This document shows, piece by piece, positions 1-9,003 of a DNA stretch of 64,000 nt. Numbering within the stretch: position 1 is the first letter of the stretch; each line of letters opens with the position of its first letter. A program made the translations under genes and the position numbers. This DNA comes from Pedobacter nutrimenti. GTDB taxonomy: Bacteria > Bacteroidota > Bacteroidia > Sphingobacteriales > Sphingobacteriaceae. The stretch lies in contig NZ_QKLU01000001.1 in assembly GCF_003208655.1 (NCBI RefSeq), positions 124,001 through 188,000 of the forward strand. The letters are read 5' to 3'. Under the pieces are notes generated by a model, which ran no database searches, was not told the origin of the DNA, and worked only from the letters and a program-made list of their open reading frames with translations.

Positions 1-2325
1 TAAAAGCAGCTTTTGCTGTTCCTTGTTTTTTTGGCCTTTGGTCACCACTACTGCAATTCTGTAGAAGGTAAAGGCAGCCAGGGCAATCAAAAAGATCAAA
101 AACCAGGTTCTTTGCCAAAAAGGGCCCTTAACCGTAAAATTTATAGACATGGGGATTCCCCAGCTGCTGTTGGTGGTGCGGGCACAAAGTTCAAAACTAT
201 AAACTCCGGCCGAAAGAGAAGAAAATTCTATACGCCTGTTCCTGGTTTCGGTCCAGTCGTCTTCAGCTTTTAACCTGTAGCGGTACCAGATGTCCTGGTT
301 TTGAAAGTCAATGGCACTAAAATAAATGGTAATTTTACCTCCGGAGGAGCGGAGCTGAATATCGGGGTCTTTAATACTGATCTTTTGATCATTCAAAGCG
401 ATAGAGGAAATCAGGGCCCTGGGTGCTTCTGCGAATTCATGGTGGGCTTTATTATGAAAGTAAACCAAGCCCTTACTGGTTGCAAAATAGGCAGTATTCT
501 TGTCAATATAAAGGTCGTTTACATCGTTTTTGAGCAGAGGGTTGGTGTATTCAAAAGCCTCTATTAAAGGGGCACTTCCGTCCAGACAAATGCGGTTAAT
601 GCCGTTGTTACTGATGACCCAGATGTGGTTGTTCTGAATAAAGGTTTTTTTGCAGATGTTACTGGCCAGGCCCTGTTTCTGTGTAAACCGGTATGTAATT
701 TTTCCATCTTTTAAAAGAACCAGTCCGTAACCATCTGTAGCCAGCACCATGGTTCCATCACTAAGTCGTTTAATGTCATTGATCCTTTTGGTGAGCAGTT
801 CATTTTGATGATAGGGGACCAGAGTTGCATTTTTATCAATCTTTGAAAAGCCATTGATGTTCGAAAACCAAAGCTCGTCGAGCGGATCATAGTAAACACA
901 ATAAGCCCTGTCGTTAAAAAAATCTATATTGTCTTTTAATGTAGAAAGATTGAACTCCAGGTGTTTGTTGCGGTTTGGAATAACGACCACACCCGAGGAC
1001 AGGGCAATGGCCATTTTTCCGTCAGAGGAGATACTGAAATCTTTTACGGCGATACCGGTATGGCTAACTTCTTTTACATAGCGGAAGCTTTTTGTATCCT
1101 GGTCAATATTTTTAACTACGCCCAGCCCATAGTCGGAGGCAAAATACATGCTTTGTCCGGCTGTATCCAAAAGCAGTTTTTTAATTCCTCCATACGTTTT
1201 TTTATCCGGGATATCCAGGTGTTTTAAAAGAGCGGTTTTGGTATCGAGTATTTCAATATGTCCGTAATCTTCACCGAGCCAGAGTTTATGGTCTTTATCC
1301 ATGGTCAGGCTCTTGATGTTGTCGCTGCTCAATCCATAATTTTTATTGAAAACCGAAAGCCTGTTTTCTTCCCTGGGCAACATATAAATGCCATTATTGG
1401 TGGTAAACCATACGTCATTTCTGGTGTCCTTAAAAACTTGTACTGCAGGGATATCCTGCAGGTAGCGGGTCATTTTCTTTTGAGCATCGAAATGATAAAC
1501 CCCGTCGTTTGCACTCAGCCAAAGTTCCTGGTCCTGGTAAAAAAAATAACCTGGGTCCTTAAGCAAAAGGGCGGGTGAAATGGCAGTTACAGCTTGATTG
1601 ATGCCGTTTTTTCTTGAATTGAGGCCTTTGGGATCTATGTAAATGATGCTATTGTTTTTTTGACTGGCAAGGGTTTTATAGGAAATGGGTTGTACCGGGG
1701 CATAACTGGTCATTTTAAAATGCCCGCGTTCAAAAACACGTACACACTGGTTACTGTATATCCATATTTTACCTTGCCGGTCTTCATTTACATAACTAAA
1801 AATAAACTGCTTGTCCGGATCACTGGAAGTGAATTTAAGCAAAACATGGCCATCGAGGCAGAACAGCATATTTTTGTTGGTACCAAACCATATTTTTCCC
1901 TTACTGTCTTCAAAAATAGAGGTCACAATGGCTTTGAATTTTAACATCTGCAAGGCCGGGTCCGTTTGGCTGTTGTATATTTTTCCATCCAGAAAATAAC
2001 TCATTTCTCCATTAAAGGCCACCAGCCAGATCCTTCCTTTTTGATCTTCTTTCATCAGTAGGATCTGGTTGTCGGGTAAGCCGTCGTCTATGGAAAAGTT
2101 TTCAAAGCGCCGGCCATCAAACCTGCTTACCCCGGCATCTGTGCCAATCCAGATGTAGCCCTTGGAGTCTTGCATGGCATAATAACAATTGTTGCTGGGC
2201 AGGCCTTCTTTTGTGCTAAAATGTTGTATATAGGTCGATTGCGCAGACAGGCTAAAAGAATGGCCTGTCAGGTAAAGAAAAAAAACTGAAATAAATGCGA
2301 CAAAAAAATGTCTGTTACTTATCAC
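1..2325 (-). CDS. Reg_prop two-component sensor histidine kinase (C-terminus cut by window edge)
   Basis: I translated this frame directly; it is open from a GTG at 2325 to the left edge (775 codons). It starts with a signal peptide ending near LSAQS, then many beta-propeller blades of the Reg_prop type (for example GYIWIGTDAGVSRFDGRRF and GRIWLVAF), then a Y_Y_Y-like domain ending in SINFTVKGPFWQRTWF, and one transmembrane helix (about residues 735-757). The cytoplasmic kinase part lies outside the window. Known family: periplasmic propeller sensors coupled to LytS-type or hybrid kinases. The GTG overlaps the end of the LytTR regulator gene by 11 nt, so the two are co-translated and form a cognate pair. 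The kinase class (LytS-type HK) is inferred from the LytTR partner. The ligand is unknown. Confidence 0.85.
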   Translation of the reverse strand, partial: MISNRHFFVAFISVFFLYLTGHSFSLSAQSTYIQHFSTKEGLPSNNCYYAMQDSKGYIWIGTDAGVSRFDGRRFENFSIDDGLPDNQILLMKEDQKGRIWLVAFNGEMSYFLDGKIYNSQTDPALQMLKFKAIVTSIFEDSKGKIWFGTNKNMLFCLDGHVLLKFTSSDPDKQFIFSYVNEDRQGKIWIYSNQCVRVFERGHFKMTSYAPVQPISYKTLASQKNNSIIYIDPKGLNSRKNGINQAVTAISPALLLKDPGYFFYQDQELWLSANDGVYHFDAQKKMTRYLQDIPAVQVFKDTRNDVWFTTNNGIYMLPREENRLSVFNKNYGLSSDNIKSLTMDKDHKLWLGEDYGHIEILDTKTALLKHLDIPDKKTYGGIKKLLLDTAGQSMYFASDYGLGVVKNIDQDTKSFRYVKEVSHTGIAVKDFSISSDGKMAIALSSGVVVIPNRNKHLEFNLSTLKDNIDFFNDRAYCVYYDPLDELWFSNINGFSKIDKNATLVPYHQNELLTKRINDIKRLSDGTMVLATDGYGLVLLKDGKITYRFTQKQGLASNICKKTFIQNNHIWVISNNGINRICLDGSAPLIEAFEYTNPLLKNDVNDLYIDKNTAYFATSKGLVYFHNKAHHEFAEAPRALISSIALNDQKISIKDPDIQLRSSGGKITIYFSAIDFQNQDIWYRYRLKAEDDWTETRNRRIEFSSLSAGVYSFELCARTTNSSWGIPMSINFTVKGPFWQRTWFLIFLIALAAFTFYRIAVVVTKGQKNKEQQKLLL

Positions 2326-3106
2326 TTTTTAAATTGGTATATGATTTTACTTTTTCAGCAAATTCGCTTGCCCTTCTGCGTGAAACCGCAATTTTAACTC
2401 CATTTTTTAAAGTGACCTCCAATCCGTTCTTTGAGTTGTACTCTTTCAGGTAATCCAGGTTAATGATGCTGGATTTATGAATTCTCACAAATTGGTCGTC
2501 TGGTAAAATCTCTTCATAATCTTTCAATACCTTGGAAACGGTGATTTTTTCTTTTCCGGCCAGATAAAAAATGGAATAATTGCTATCGGCCACAATGTTT
2601 ATAATTTCACTGCTGTCTATAATGGTATAGCCACCCTGTCCGTTTGGTAAACTCAGTTTCCGGATCTCAGAACGATCGGCAAGGGTAGAGGCCAGCAGGT
2701 TTAGCTGTTCTGTTTTATGTTTTTGGCTCAGTTTGTTTAGGGATACCTGTTTAACAGCTTTAAGGACAGTTTCCTTTAATTCATCTATATCTATAGGTTT
2801 TAGAAGATAGTCGAGGGCACTGGCTTTAATGGCCTTCAGGGCATATTGATCGTAGGCGGTGGTGAACACCACCTGGGCATTACTTAAATGAGCATTGGGG
2901 ATCAGTTCAAACCCATTTTCACCAGGCATGGCAATATCCAGAAAAATAAGGTCTATTTGATTTTCGCTAAGCAGAATTCTGGCTTCCTGTACAGATTTTG
3001 CGATACCGCTGATGTGTACATTTTCGCAGTTTTCCTGTAAAAGGAAGTAAAGCGAAGAACGTGCAAATTCTTCGTCATCAACAATTATGGCATTTAATGT
3101 GAGCAT
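2315..3106 (-). CDS. LytTR-family response regulator
   Basis: Cytoplasmic response regulator, 263 residues from the chosen ATG at 3106. An upstream in-frame ATG at 3181 would add 25 residues that lack domain character; the receiver domain begins immediately after the chosen Met (LNAIIVDDEEFARSS). The acidic pair DD is at residues 10-11, the phospho-acceptor Asp57 is in LIFLDIAMPGENG, and the Lys of the LLKP motif is near residue 108. The C-terminal LytTR DNA-binding domain covers about residues 160-255 (DQFVRIHKSSIINLDYL). It probably receives phosphate from the Reg_prop kinase whose start codon overlaps its stop. LytTR regulators usually bind paired direct repeats upstream of targets; no target is evident here. 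Confidence 0.93.
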   Translation of the reverse strand: MLTLNAIIVDDEEFARSSLYFLLQENCENVHISGIAKSVQEARILLSENQIDLIFLDIAMPGENGFELIPNAHLSNAQVVFTTAYDQYALKAIKASALDYLLKPIDIDELKETVLKAVKQVSLNKLSQKHKTEQLNLLASTLADRSEIRKLSLPNGQGGYTIIDSSEIINIVADSNYSIFYLAGKEKITVSKVLKDYEEILPDDQFVRIHKSSIINLDYLKEYNSKNGLEVTLKNGVKIAVSRRRASEFAEKVKSYTNLKSDK

Positions 3107-3410
3107 ACAGGTGCTGAATTTATCAAAAAAAACAGGGATAGAAGAATCTTTGTTTTCAAATGGTAGCGGTTTGGGCTCCAAATAATTGTGGTGCTTCTAA
3201 ATTATTTAAGGGCTTTACGAGGTCATTAACTGCGATTTACATCTGAAAGTAAAATATATATGCATTTGTAAAAACCGCATCATTTTTTATCTCGTAAATG
3301 GGGATATAAGAATTTATCTCTGATCAGAAAGATTAATTAACGAAATGGGTACTGTAAGAAAAACACAAAATTAACAGCGCTCTCTTTAGATCAAAAAACA
3401 GGAATTATAA

Positions 3411-3579
3411 AAAAAACATGAATTGAAAATCATGGGACCTTAAACCAGCCCTGGGATTTTCTAAAGGGATCTTATTGCCTTTTTTCACCAAAAAAAATAA
3501 AAAAAACATGAATTGAAAGTCATGGGGCCTTAAACCGGGTCCAGGATTTTCTAAAGGAATCTTATTGCCTTTTTTTAAC
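3411..3579. repeat. Two tandem copies of a 90-bp unit upstream of ferritin-like genes
   Basis: Copy 1 begins at 3411 and copy 2 at 3501, a period of exactly 90 bp. Each has about 79 bp of clear similarity with a handful of substitutions. Each begins with an A-run and a small dyad (CATGA ... TCATG, arms at 3418-3422/3430-3434 and 3508-3512/3520-3524) and ends in a CTTATTGCC + T-run motif. The substitutions show that the duplication is not brand new. Confidence 0.85.
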
Positions 3580-3585
3580 GAAAAA

Positions 3586-3619
3586 ACTTAAAAACTAGAA
3601 AAAACTTAAAAACTAGAAA
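3586..3619 (+). repeat. 18-bp tandem duplication directly before the ferritin-like start codon
   Basis: The motif ACTTAAAAACTAGAAA occurs at 3586 and again at 3604 (period 18). The second copy ends two bases before the ATG at 3622, so the duplication changes leader length and the sequence immediately upstream of translation start. Confidence 0.7.
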
Positions 3620-3621
3620 CT

Positions 3622-4338
3622 ATGAAAGATCTACAAGAACAAGACAAGCAAGAGCTGGTTCAACAGGAAAGGGGGATTTTCAATTCTCCTTTGCAGAGAC
3701 GCTCTTTTCTTCAGTTTGCAGGTGCCAGTGCAGCGGGAATAGCCCTTATTGCAGCAGGCTGTAAAAAAGATCACGGTACAGACATGCCTGTCATTAGTGG
3801 CGGCGTAACCCTCGATTTTAAAGATGATTTTGGGGTATTGAACTATGCTTATGCTTTAGAGCAACTTGAAGCAGCCTTTTATATTCAGGTCGCTTCAAAC
3901 CCACCTTCGGGTTTTAGCACCATCGAAAGGGCTTATTTTCAGGATATTCAGTTTCATGAAATTGCGCATAGGGAATTTTTTAAAAATGCGCTAAGCACTG
4001 CAGCGGTCGGAAGTTTAGCTGTAGATTTTTCCAGTATTAATTTTTCAGACCGTTTAAGTGTACTGAATGCAGCCAAAGCTTTTGAAGATTTAGGAGTAGC
4101 TGCTTACAATGGCGCGGGTGTTAGGATAAAAAGTGATACTTATTTAGGTCTGGCAGGAAAGATTGTTTCCGTTGAAGCCCGTCATGCGGCCTATATCCGT
4201 GACTTGATTACACCAGGAAGCTTTGCTGCTTCAGATGTAATTGATGCAAATGGCTTAGATCAGGCACTTACTCCTGATAAGGTTATTGCCGCAGCGCAGA
4301 AATTCGTTAAAACGAAAATTAACATCATTAATCTATAA
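3622..4338 (+). CDS. Ferritin-like domain protein with Tat/lipoprotein-type signal
   Basis: 238 residues. The N-terminus has a twin-arginine-like signal (RRSFLQFAGASAAG, from residue 26) ending in a lipobox-like AAGC at about residue 47, so the product is probably exported folded and possibly lipid-anchored. The rest is a Ferritin_2 (PF13668-type) four-helix bundle with acidic/His motifs in two halves: LEQLEAAFY and HEIAHREFF, then AFEDLGVAAY and VEARHAAYIRDL. These match the Glu...ExxH pattern of a di-iron site. Known relatives include desiccation-associated and oxidative-stress ferritin-like proteins; the substrate is not established. It is followed after 17 bp by a paralogue, so the two form an operon ending at the 5218-5249 terminator. 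Confidence 0.87.
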   Translation: MKDLQEQDKQELVQQERGIFNSPLQRRSFLQFAGASAAGIALIAAGCKKDHGTDMPVISGGVTLDFKDDFGVLNYAYALEQLEAAFYIQVASNPPSGFSTIERAYFQDIQFHEIAHREFFKNALSTAAVGSLAVDFSSINFSDRLSVLNAAKAFEDLGVAAYNGAGVRIKSDTYLGLAGKIVSVEARHAAYIRDLITPGSFAASDVIDANGLDQALTPDKVIAAAQKFVKTKINIINL

Positions 4339-4355
4339 GCTAAAATCTGGAAATC

Positions 4356-5195
4356 ATGAACATCATAAATATAATTGAAGAAATTGAAAAAGTAGATGGC
4401 GAAGTCTATGAAAGATTAAGCCCGAGACGTTCTGCAATGAAGGACTTTTACGACATGGGAAAAAAAGTAGCTTTGGCAGCGATGCCCCTGGCACTTGGTT
4501 CTATGTTTACTAAAGCTTATGGTCAGACACTACCGTCGGCAGTTGTGGATACCTTAAATTTTGCATTGACTTTAGAGTATCTGGAATATCATTTTTATAA
4601 TCATGCTGTAGTTGCTGCACCTGGATTGATCCCTACAGGTGCGCCTTTTGCTGCAATATCTAACATCCGGGACCATGAACAGGCGCATGTTAACCTTTTG
4701 AAAGGTGCATTGGGTGGTTCGGCTATACCAGCGAAAGCCTACACAGATTTTGATTATACAGCGAAAGGAACTTTCGGGGATGTATACACAAATTATGCAA
4801 CATTTCTTGCGGTCGCACAGGCTTTTGAAGATACGGGTGTGAGGGCCTATAAAGGTCAGGCGCCGGTTCTTAAAGGTATGCCTGTTTTGACTACGGCCCT
4901 TCAAATACACTCAGTTGAAGCACGTCATGCAGCTCACATCCGTTACATGCGGGCTGGGAATGGGGTGGCCATAAAACCATGGATCAGTTTAGGTCCAGGT
5001 GGAAGTTCGAACGATTCGGGGGTTTCGGCAGCCGATGCGGTATACGCAGGAGAAAATTTAACGGTTCAGGCGACCATAAATATTGTCGGTATCAATGGCA
5101 ATGCAGGCATCACAGCCGCAGCGGCAGCAGAATGTTTTGATGAACCTTTAGCAAAAGCAGATGTATTGACTATAGCCGGACTATTTATCAGGTAG
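4356..5195 (+). CDS. Ferritin-like domain protein, paralogue of the upstream gene
   Basis: 279 residues. It has an N-terminal RR-containing export signal (SPRRSAMKDFYDMGKKV, about residue 22, then a hydrophobic stretch ending TKAYGQ). The Ferritin_2 bundle contains LTLEYLEYHFY, DHEQAHVNLL, AFEDTGVRAYKG and VEARHAAHIRYM, the same di-iron spacing as its neighbour. Unlike the neighbour it has no Cys after the signal, so it is predicted soluble in the periplasm or secreted. It also has a C-terminal extension of about 60 residues. The pair is likely co-expressed and may hetero-oligomerise; that is inference. Confidence 0.87.
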   Translation: MNIINIIEEIEKVDGEVYERLSPRRSAMKDFYDMGKKVALAAMPLALGSMFTKAYGQTLPSAVVDTLNFALTLEYLEYHFYNHAVVAAPGLIPTGAPFAAISNIRDHEQAHVNLLKGALGGSAIPAKAYTDFDYTAKGTFGDVYTNYATFLAVAQAFEDTGVRAYKGQAPVLKGMPVLTTALQIHSVEARHAAHIRYMRAGNGVAIKPWISLGPGGSSNDSGVSAADAVYAGENLTVQATINIVGINGNAGITAAAAAECFDEPLAKADVLTIAGLFIR

Positions 5196-5217
5196 TTTTT
5201 TATAGTAGTTTAAGATG

Positions 5218-5249
5218 GGGAAGAGGGCTTAGGCCTTCTTCCCTTTTTT
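5218..5249 (+). terminator. Rho-independent terminator of the ferritin-like operon
   Basis: GGGAAGAGGGC pairs with GCCTTCTTCCC (11 bp with one G-U pair, 4-nt loop), followed by TTTTTT-A-TTTTT. It sits in the 63-bp gap between convergent genes; the T-run orientation favours the plus strand. Confidence 0.9.
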
Positions 5250-5258
5250 ATTTTTATA

Positions 5259-6383
5259 CTAATAATTAATCACCTGCTCTTCCAAATGCTCCGGAAGATC
5301 ACGGTAATTGTATTTTTGTCCCCTCAATTGGGGTTCAAAACCTGCTTCCCTGATGGCATCCTGAATTCCTTTAGCTGTAAAACGATGTGGTGCGCCTGCA
5401 GCGGAAACCACATTCTCTTCAATCATAATGGAACCAAAATCATTTGCCCCGGCATGCAGGCACAGCTGCGCCACGGTTTTACCCACCGTGAGCCAGGAAG
5501 CCTGAATATTTTTAACATTTGGAAGCATAATGCGGCTAAGGGCCAACATTCTTACATATTCATCACCAGAAACGTTATTGCTTATGCCCCTTAATCTTTT
5601 CAATAAGGTACCATCATCCTGGAAAGGCCATGGAATAAAAGCCAAAAATCCATTTGCATCTGCAGGCTTTTCGCTTTGTACCTCTCTGATCCAGACCAGG
5701 TGTTCAAAACGTTCTTCAATCGTTTCCACATGTCCAAACATCATGGTTGCCGAAGTGGTGATGTCCAGCTGGTGGGCGGCACGCATCACATCCAGCCATT
5801 CTTTTCCACCACATTTCCCTTTAGAAATGAGCCTTCTGACTCGGTCATTTAAAATCTCTGCACCAGCACCAGGCAAGGAATCCATACCTGCAGCTTTCAT
5901 GGCCGTTAAAACTTCTGTATGGGACAATCCTTCCAGTTTTGCCACATGGGCAATTTCGGGTGGGCCCAAAGCATGAAGTTTCAGATCGGGATAAAGTTCT
6001 TTTAACTGTTTAAACAAAGTGGTATAAAACTCCAGACCTAAATCCGGATGGTGGCCGCCCTGCAACAGGAGCTGGTCCCCGCCCAAACGGAAAGTTTCTT
6101 CTATTTTTTGTTTATAGGTCTCTATATCTGTGATGTAACTCTCCTCATGTCCCGGTCTTCTGAAAAAATTGCAAAACTTGCAATTGGCAATGCAAACATT
6201 GGTGGTGTTTACGTTCCGGTCAATCTGCCAGGTTACTTTTCCACTGGGTACTTGCTTTTTTCTGAGTTCGTTGGCTACATAAGCCAGTTCTGCGGTTGCT
6301 GCATGGTGATATAAATAAACACCCTCTTCTTTTGTTAAAAAGTCAAAATGCAACGCCCTCTGTAATAAATCAGCCGTATTCAT
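5259..6383 (-). CDS. mqnC: Cyclic dehypoxanthinyl futalosine synthase (radical SAM, menaquinone pathway)
   Basis: 374 residues, usual family length. The radical-SAM cluster motif CxxxCxxC is at Cys64, Cys68 and Cys71 (NVCIANCKFC), followed by the MqnC/MqnE-type core including QGGHHPDLGL, LGPPEIAH, LPGAGAEIL and TTSATMMFGHVE. The PGAGAEIL and TATMMFGH signatures fit MqnC better than the related MqnE. The cytosolic enzyme converts dehypoxanthine futalosine to its cyclic form, so the organism makes menaquinone by the futalosine route. The gene stands alone here, divergent from the M16 peptidases. A perfect TAnnTTTG promoter box lies only 5 nt before the ATG, suggesting a leaderless transcript. 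Confidence 0.93.
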   Translation of the reverse strand: MNTADLLQRALHFDFLTKEEGVYLYHHAATAELAYVANELRKKQVPSGKVTWQIDRNVNTTNVCIANCKFCNFFRRPGHEESYITDIETYKQKIEETFRLGGDQLLLQGGHHPDLGLEFYTTLFKQLKELYPDLKLHALGPPEIAHVAKLEGLSHTEVLTAMKAAGMDSLPGAGAEILNDRVRRLISKGKCGGKEWLDVMRAAHQLDITTSATMMFGHVETIEERFEHLVWIREVQSEKPADANGFLAFIPWPFQDDGTLLKRLRGISNNVSGDEYVRMLALSRIMLPNVKNIQASWLTVGKTVAQLCLHAGANDFGSIMIEENVVSAAGAPHRFTAKGIQDAIREAGFEPQLRGQKYNYRDLPEHLEEQVINY

Positions 6384-6387
6384 ACTG

Positions 6388-6395
6388 CAAATATA
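6388..6395 (-). promoter_or_regulatory. Bacteroidota -7 box (TATATTTG) of mqnC
   Basis: On the minus strand this reads TATATTTG, a perfect match to TAnnTTTG. Its last base is 5 nt before the mqnC ATG, so transcription would begin at or next to the start codon. Confidence 0.55.
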
Positions 6396-6455
6396 CCATA
6401 AGTTATCCTCTTTTTATTTCAGAAGATTATCACATTTAAGGCGTTCATAAATTCC

Positions 6456-6463
6456 TATCTTTG
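6456..6463 (+). promoter_or_regulatory. Bacteroidota -7 box (TATCTTTG) of the M16 peptidase operon
   Basis: Perfect TAnnTTTG match 20 bp before the ATG at 6484; no good TTG -33 element is visible upstream. It lies back to back with the mqnC box in the 100-bp divergent region. Confidence 0.5.
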
Positions 6464-6483
6464 CCATTCTTATTTTTAAAATT

Positions 6484-7728
6484 ATGGTAGATTTCAACCG
6501 CTTTACATTAGCTAACGGATTACGTGTTCTGGTGCATGAGGACGATACCACGCCAATGGCGGTATTAAATATTTTATATGACGTAGGGGCAAGGGACGAA
6601 GAAGCAGATAAAACTGGTTTTGCGCACCTTTTTGAACACCTGATGTTTGGAGGTTCGGTAAACATTCCTTCTTATGATGAACCGCTTCAAAGGGTAGGGG
6701 GCGAAAACAATGCCTTTACCAGTAATGACATTACCAATTATTACATCACTTTACCTGCGGTGAACCTGGAAACGGCATTCTGGCTGGAAAGCGACCGGAT
6801 GCTGAGCCTGGCTTTTTCAGAAAAAAGTCTGGAAACCCAAAGGAATGTCGTTTGTGAGGAATTCAAGCAACGTTACCTGAACCAGCCCTATGGCGACGTT
6901 TGGTTAAAGCTAAGACCGCTTGCTTATAAAAAACACCCTTACCAGTGGGCAACCATAGGACAGGATTTAAAGCAAATTGAAGATGCAAAAATGGAAGATG
7001 TAAAAGCATTTTTCAAAAAGCATTATAACCCGCAAAATGCCATTATGGTGGTGGGCGGAAATGTGAAAACACAAGACGTTAAAGCCCTTGCCGAAAAGTG
7101 GTTTGCTCCAATTGCCCCGGGCGAAAAATACCTGAGGAATTTGCCACAGGAACCTTTGCAGCAAGAAAGCCGCCAGGAAACGGTTTATGCGAAAGTGCCA
7201 TTGAATGCCATTTACATGGCTTTTAAAATGCCTGATAGAAAGAATCCGGACTATCAGTGTTTCGATTTGATATCGGATGTGCTTTCACAGGGCCAGTCTT
7301 CCAGGTTATACAACAGCTTGCTAAAAGAACAGCAATTGTTTAGTGAAATCCACGCTTACATCACCAGTAGTATCGATGAAGGTTTATTTGTTGTGGAAGG
7401 TAAATTGGTAGAAGGGGTTAAAATGGAACAAGCTGAAGCAGCCATTTGGAAAGAACTGAAAAAATTAAAAGAACATCAGGTAAGCACCGATGAGCTGACC
7501 AAGGTTAAAAATAAATCGGAGTCTATTATGGTATTTGCCGAAATGAGTTTATTGGATAAGGCCATGAACCTGGCTTATTACGAGCTGTTGGGCGATGCAG
7601 GCTTGCTCAATAACGAAATTGACCGCTACCTTGCCGTTACTGCTGAACAAATGCAGCAAGCCGCCAGGAATACTTTTGTTAAAGAACAATGTTCAACTTT
7701 ATACTATTTAATTGCTAAAGATGCTTAA
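6484..7728 (+). CDS. M16 family zinc metallopeptidase, catalytic subunit
   Basis: 414 residues, typical single-unit M16B size. The inverted zinc-binding motif HxxEH is intact at residues 48-52 (HLFEH), with the distal metal-ligand Glu expected near residue 125-126 (NVVCEEFKQ). The second M16 domain starts around residue 180. No signal peptide is visible, so it is probably cytosolic or periplasmic by an unseen route. It is translationally coupled to the next gene, which supplies the non-catalytic M16 half. Known heterodimeric M16B proteases split the zinc site and the substrate-binding R/Y pair between two such subunits. The natural substrate is unknown. Confidence 0.92.
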   Translation: MVDFNRFTLANGLRVLVHEDDTTPMAVLNILYDVGARDEEADKTGFAHLFEHLMFGGSVNIPSYDEPLQRVGGENNAFTSNDITNYYITLPAVNLETAFWLESDRMLSLAFSEKSLETQRNVVCEEFKQRYLNQPYGDVWLKLRPLAYKKHPYQWATIGQDLKQIEDAKMEDVKAFFKKHYNPQNAIMVVGGNVKTQDVKALAEKWFAPIAPGEKYLRNLPQEPLQQESRQETVYAKVPLNAIYMAFKMPDRKNPDYQCFDLISDVLSQGQSSRLYNSLLKEQQLFSEIHAYITSSIDEGLFVVEGKLVEGVKMEQAEAAIWKELKKLKEHQVSTDELTKVKNKSESIMVFAEMSLLDKAMNLAYYELLGDAGLLNNEIDRYLAVTAEQMQQAARNTFVKEQCSTLYYLIAKDA

Positions 7729-8995
7729 CCGTACACAGGTACCTGATTCTAAACAGGTCAACGAAATAAACTTTATAGAACCCCAGGAGCAGGAATTAGA
7801 AAATGGTATAAAAGTGTATACCATTAATGCGGGGAAACAGGATTTGGTCAGAATTGAATTTATATTCGATAACGTCAATTGGGACGAGTCCAAACCGCTG
7901 CAGGCCATTGGTGTGAGTCATTTGGTCAATAATGGAACGGCCCGGTTATCGGCAAAAGACATTGCCGATAAAGTCGATTATTACGGGGCTTTTTTACAGA
8001 CAGAATATGGGGCTGATCAGTCTAGTATTAAATTGTATACCCTTAATAAACACTTAAGGGCTGTATTGCCTATTTTGAAATCCATTATTGACGAGAGCGT
8101 TTTTCCCGAGCAGGAGCTGGCTATTTTTATTCAGAACCAAAAACAGTCTTTGCAGGTAAGTCTTCAAAAAAATGATTTTTTGGCCAGAAAAAACTTTGCT
8201 CACGCCATTTTTGGACAGTCCAGTTATGGAGCAAATATTGAGCCTTCAGACTATGATGCTTTAAGGCAGTCGGATCTTTTGGATTACTACAGGTCGGCTT
8301 ACAAACCTCAAAACTGCAGCATTTTTGTTGCCGGCCGTTTTGAACATACAGAATTTGAATTGCTGAATTCTATTTTCGGTAAAAACTGGAACAACAGCAA
8401 TTCCTCTGTTCAAAACAAATTCAGTTTCAGTTCTTCACCTAAGGGAGAGCTGCTCATTGAAAGACCGGAAGCGATACAATCGGCCATTAGAATGGGTACA
8501 AGGAGCATCAACAGAACACACCCTGATTTTGCGGCCTTCCAGGTATTGAACTGTGTACTGGGGGGATATTTCGGTTCCAGGTTAATGGCCAATATCCGTG
8601 AAGATAAAGGTTATACTTATGGGATTGGTTCTGCAGTGGTCTCAATGAAAGACACAGGGTATTTCTTTATCGCAACTGAAGTCGGAGCTGAAGTCTGTGG
8701 CAAAGCAATGGAAGAAATTGAAAAAGAAATTCATATCCTCAAAACAGAATTGGTGCCTGCAGCTGAACTGGACCTGGTTCGCAATTACATGCTGGGCTCT
8801 ATGCTGGGCAGTTTAGAGAACACTTTCTCTCATGCGGATAAATTTAAAAGTATCCATTATTCGGGTCTGGATTATGCCTATTACGAAAATTATATTCAAA
8901 CGGTAAAGACAATAGACTCCAATTGCCTGCAGGCACTCGCTAACAAATATCTCAATACCGGGGAATTTGTAAAGGTAATTGCCGGAAAGAAATAA
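7721..8995 (+). CDS. M16 family peptidase-like protein, non-catalytic subunit
   Basis: 424 residues from the ATG at 7721, which overlaps the upstream stop by 8 nt; a TTG nine bases earlier is a less likely start. The region equivalent to HxxEH reads HLVNN, so the zinc site is absent. The C-terminal half keeps the M16 signature YFGSRLMANIREDKGYTYG with the Arg/Tyr pair that positions substrate. It therefore pairs with the upstream catalytic subunit as a heterodimeric protease. It ends 16 bp before a convergent gene, with a shared hairpin terminator. Confidence 0.92.
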   Translation: MLNRTQVPDSKQVNEINFIEPQEQELENGIKVYTINAGKQDLVRIEFIFDNVNWDESKPLQAIGVSHLVNNGTARLSAKDIADKVDYYGAFLQTEYGADQSSIKLYTLNKHLRAVLPILKSIIDESVFPEQELAIFIQNQKQSLQVSLQKNDFLARKNFAHAIFGQSSYGANIEPSDYDALRQSDLLDYYRSAYKPQNCSIFVAGRFEHTEFELLNSIFGKNWNNSNSSVQNKFSFSSSPKGELLIERPEAIQSAIRMGTRSINRTHPDFAAFQVLNCVLGGYFGSRLMANIREDKGYTYGIGSAVVSMKDTGYFFIATEVGAEVCGKAMEEIEKEIHILKTELVPAAELDLVRNYMLGSMLGSLENTFSHADKFKSIHYSGLDYAYYENYIQTVKTIDSNCLQALANKYLNTGEFVKVIAGKK

Positions 8996-9003
8996 AAGGA
9001 ATA

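Larger units (their letters stand above)
3107..3621. other. Intergenic region between response regulator and ferritin-like genes
   Basis: This 515-bp AT-rich region carries no convincing ORF. Its right half is filled by a 90-bp tandem duplication (3411-3579) and an 18-bp tandem duplication (3586-3619) next to the ferritin-like start codon. The left half should contain the promoter of the response regulator. I found no clean TAnnTTTG box on either strand. Confidence 0.6.
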
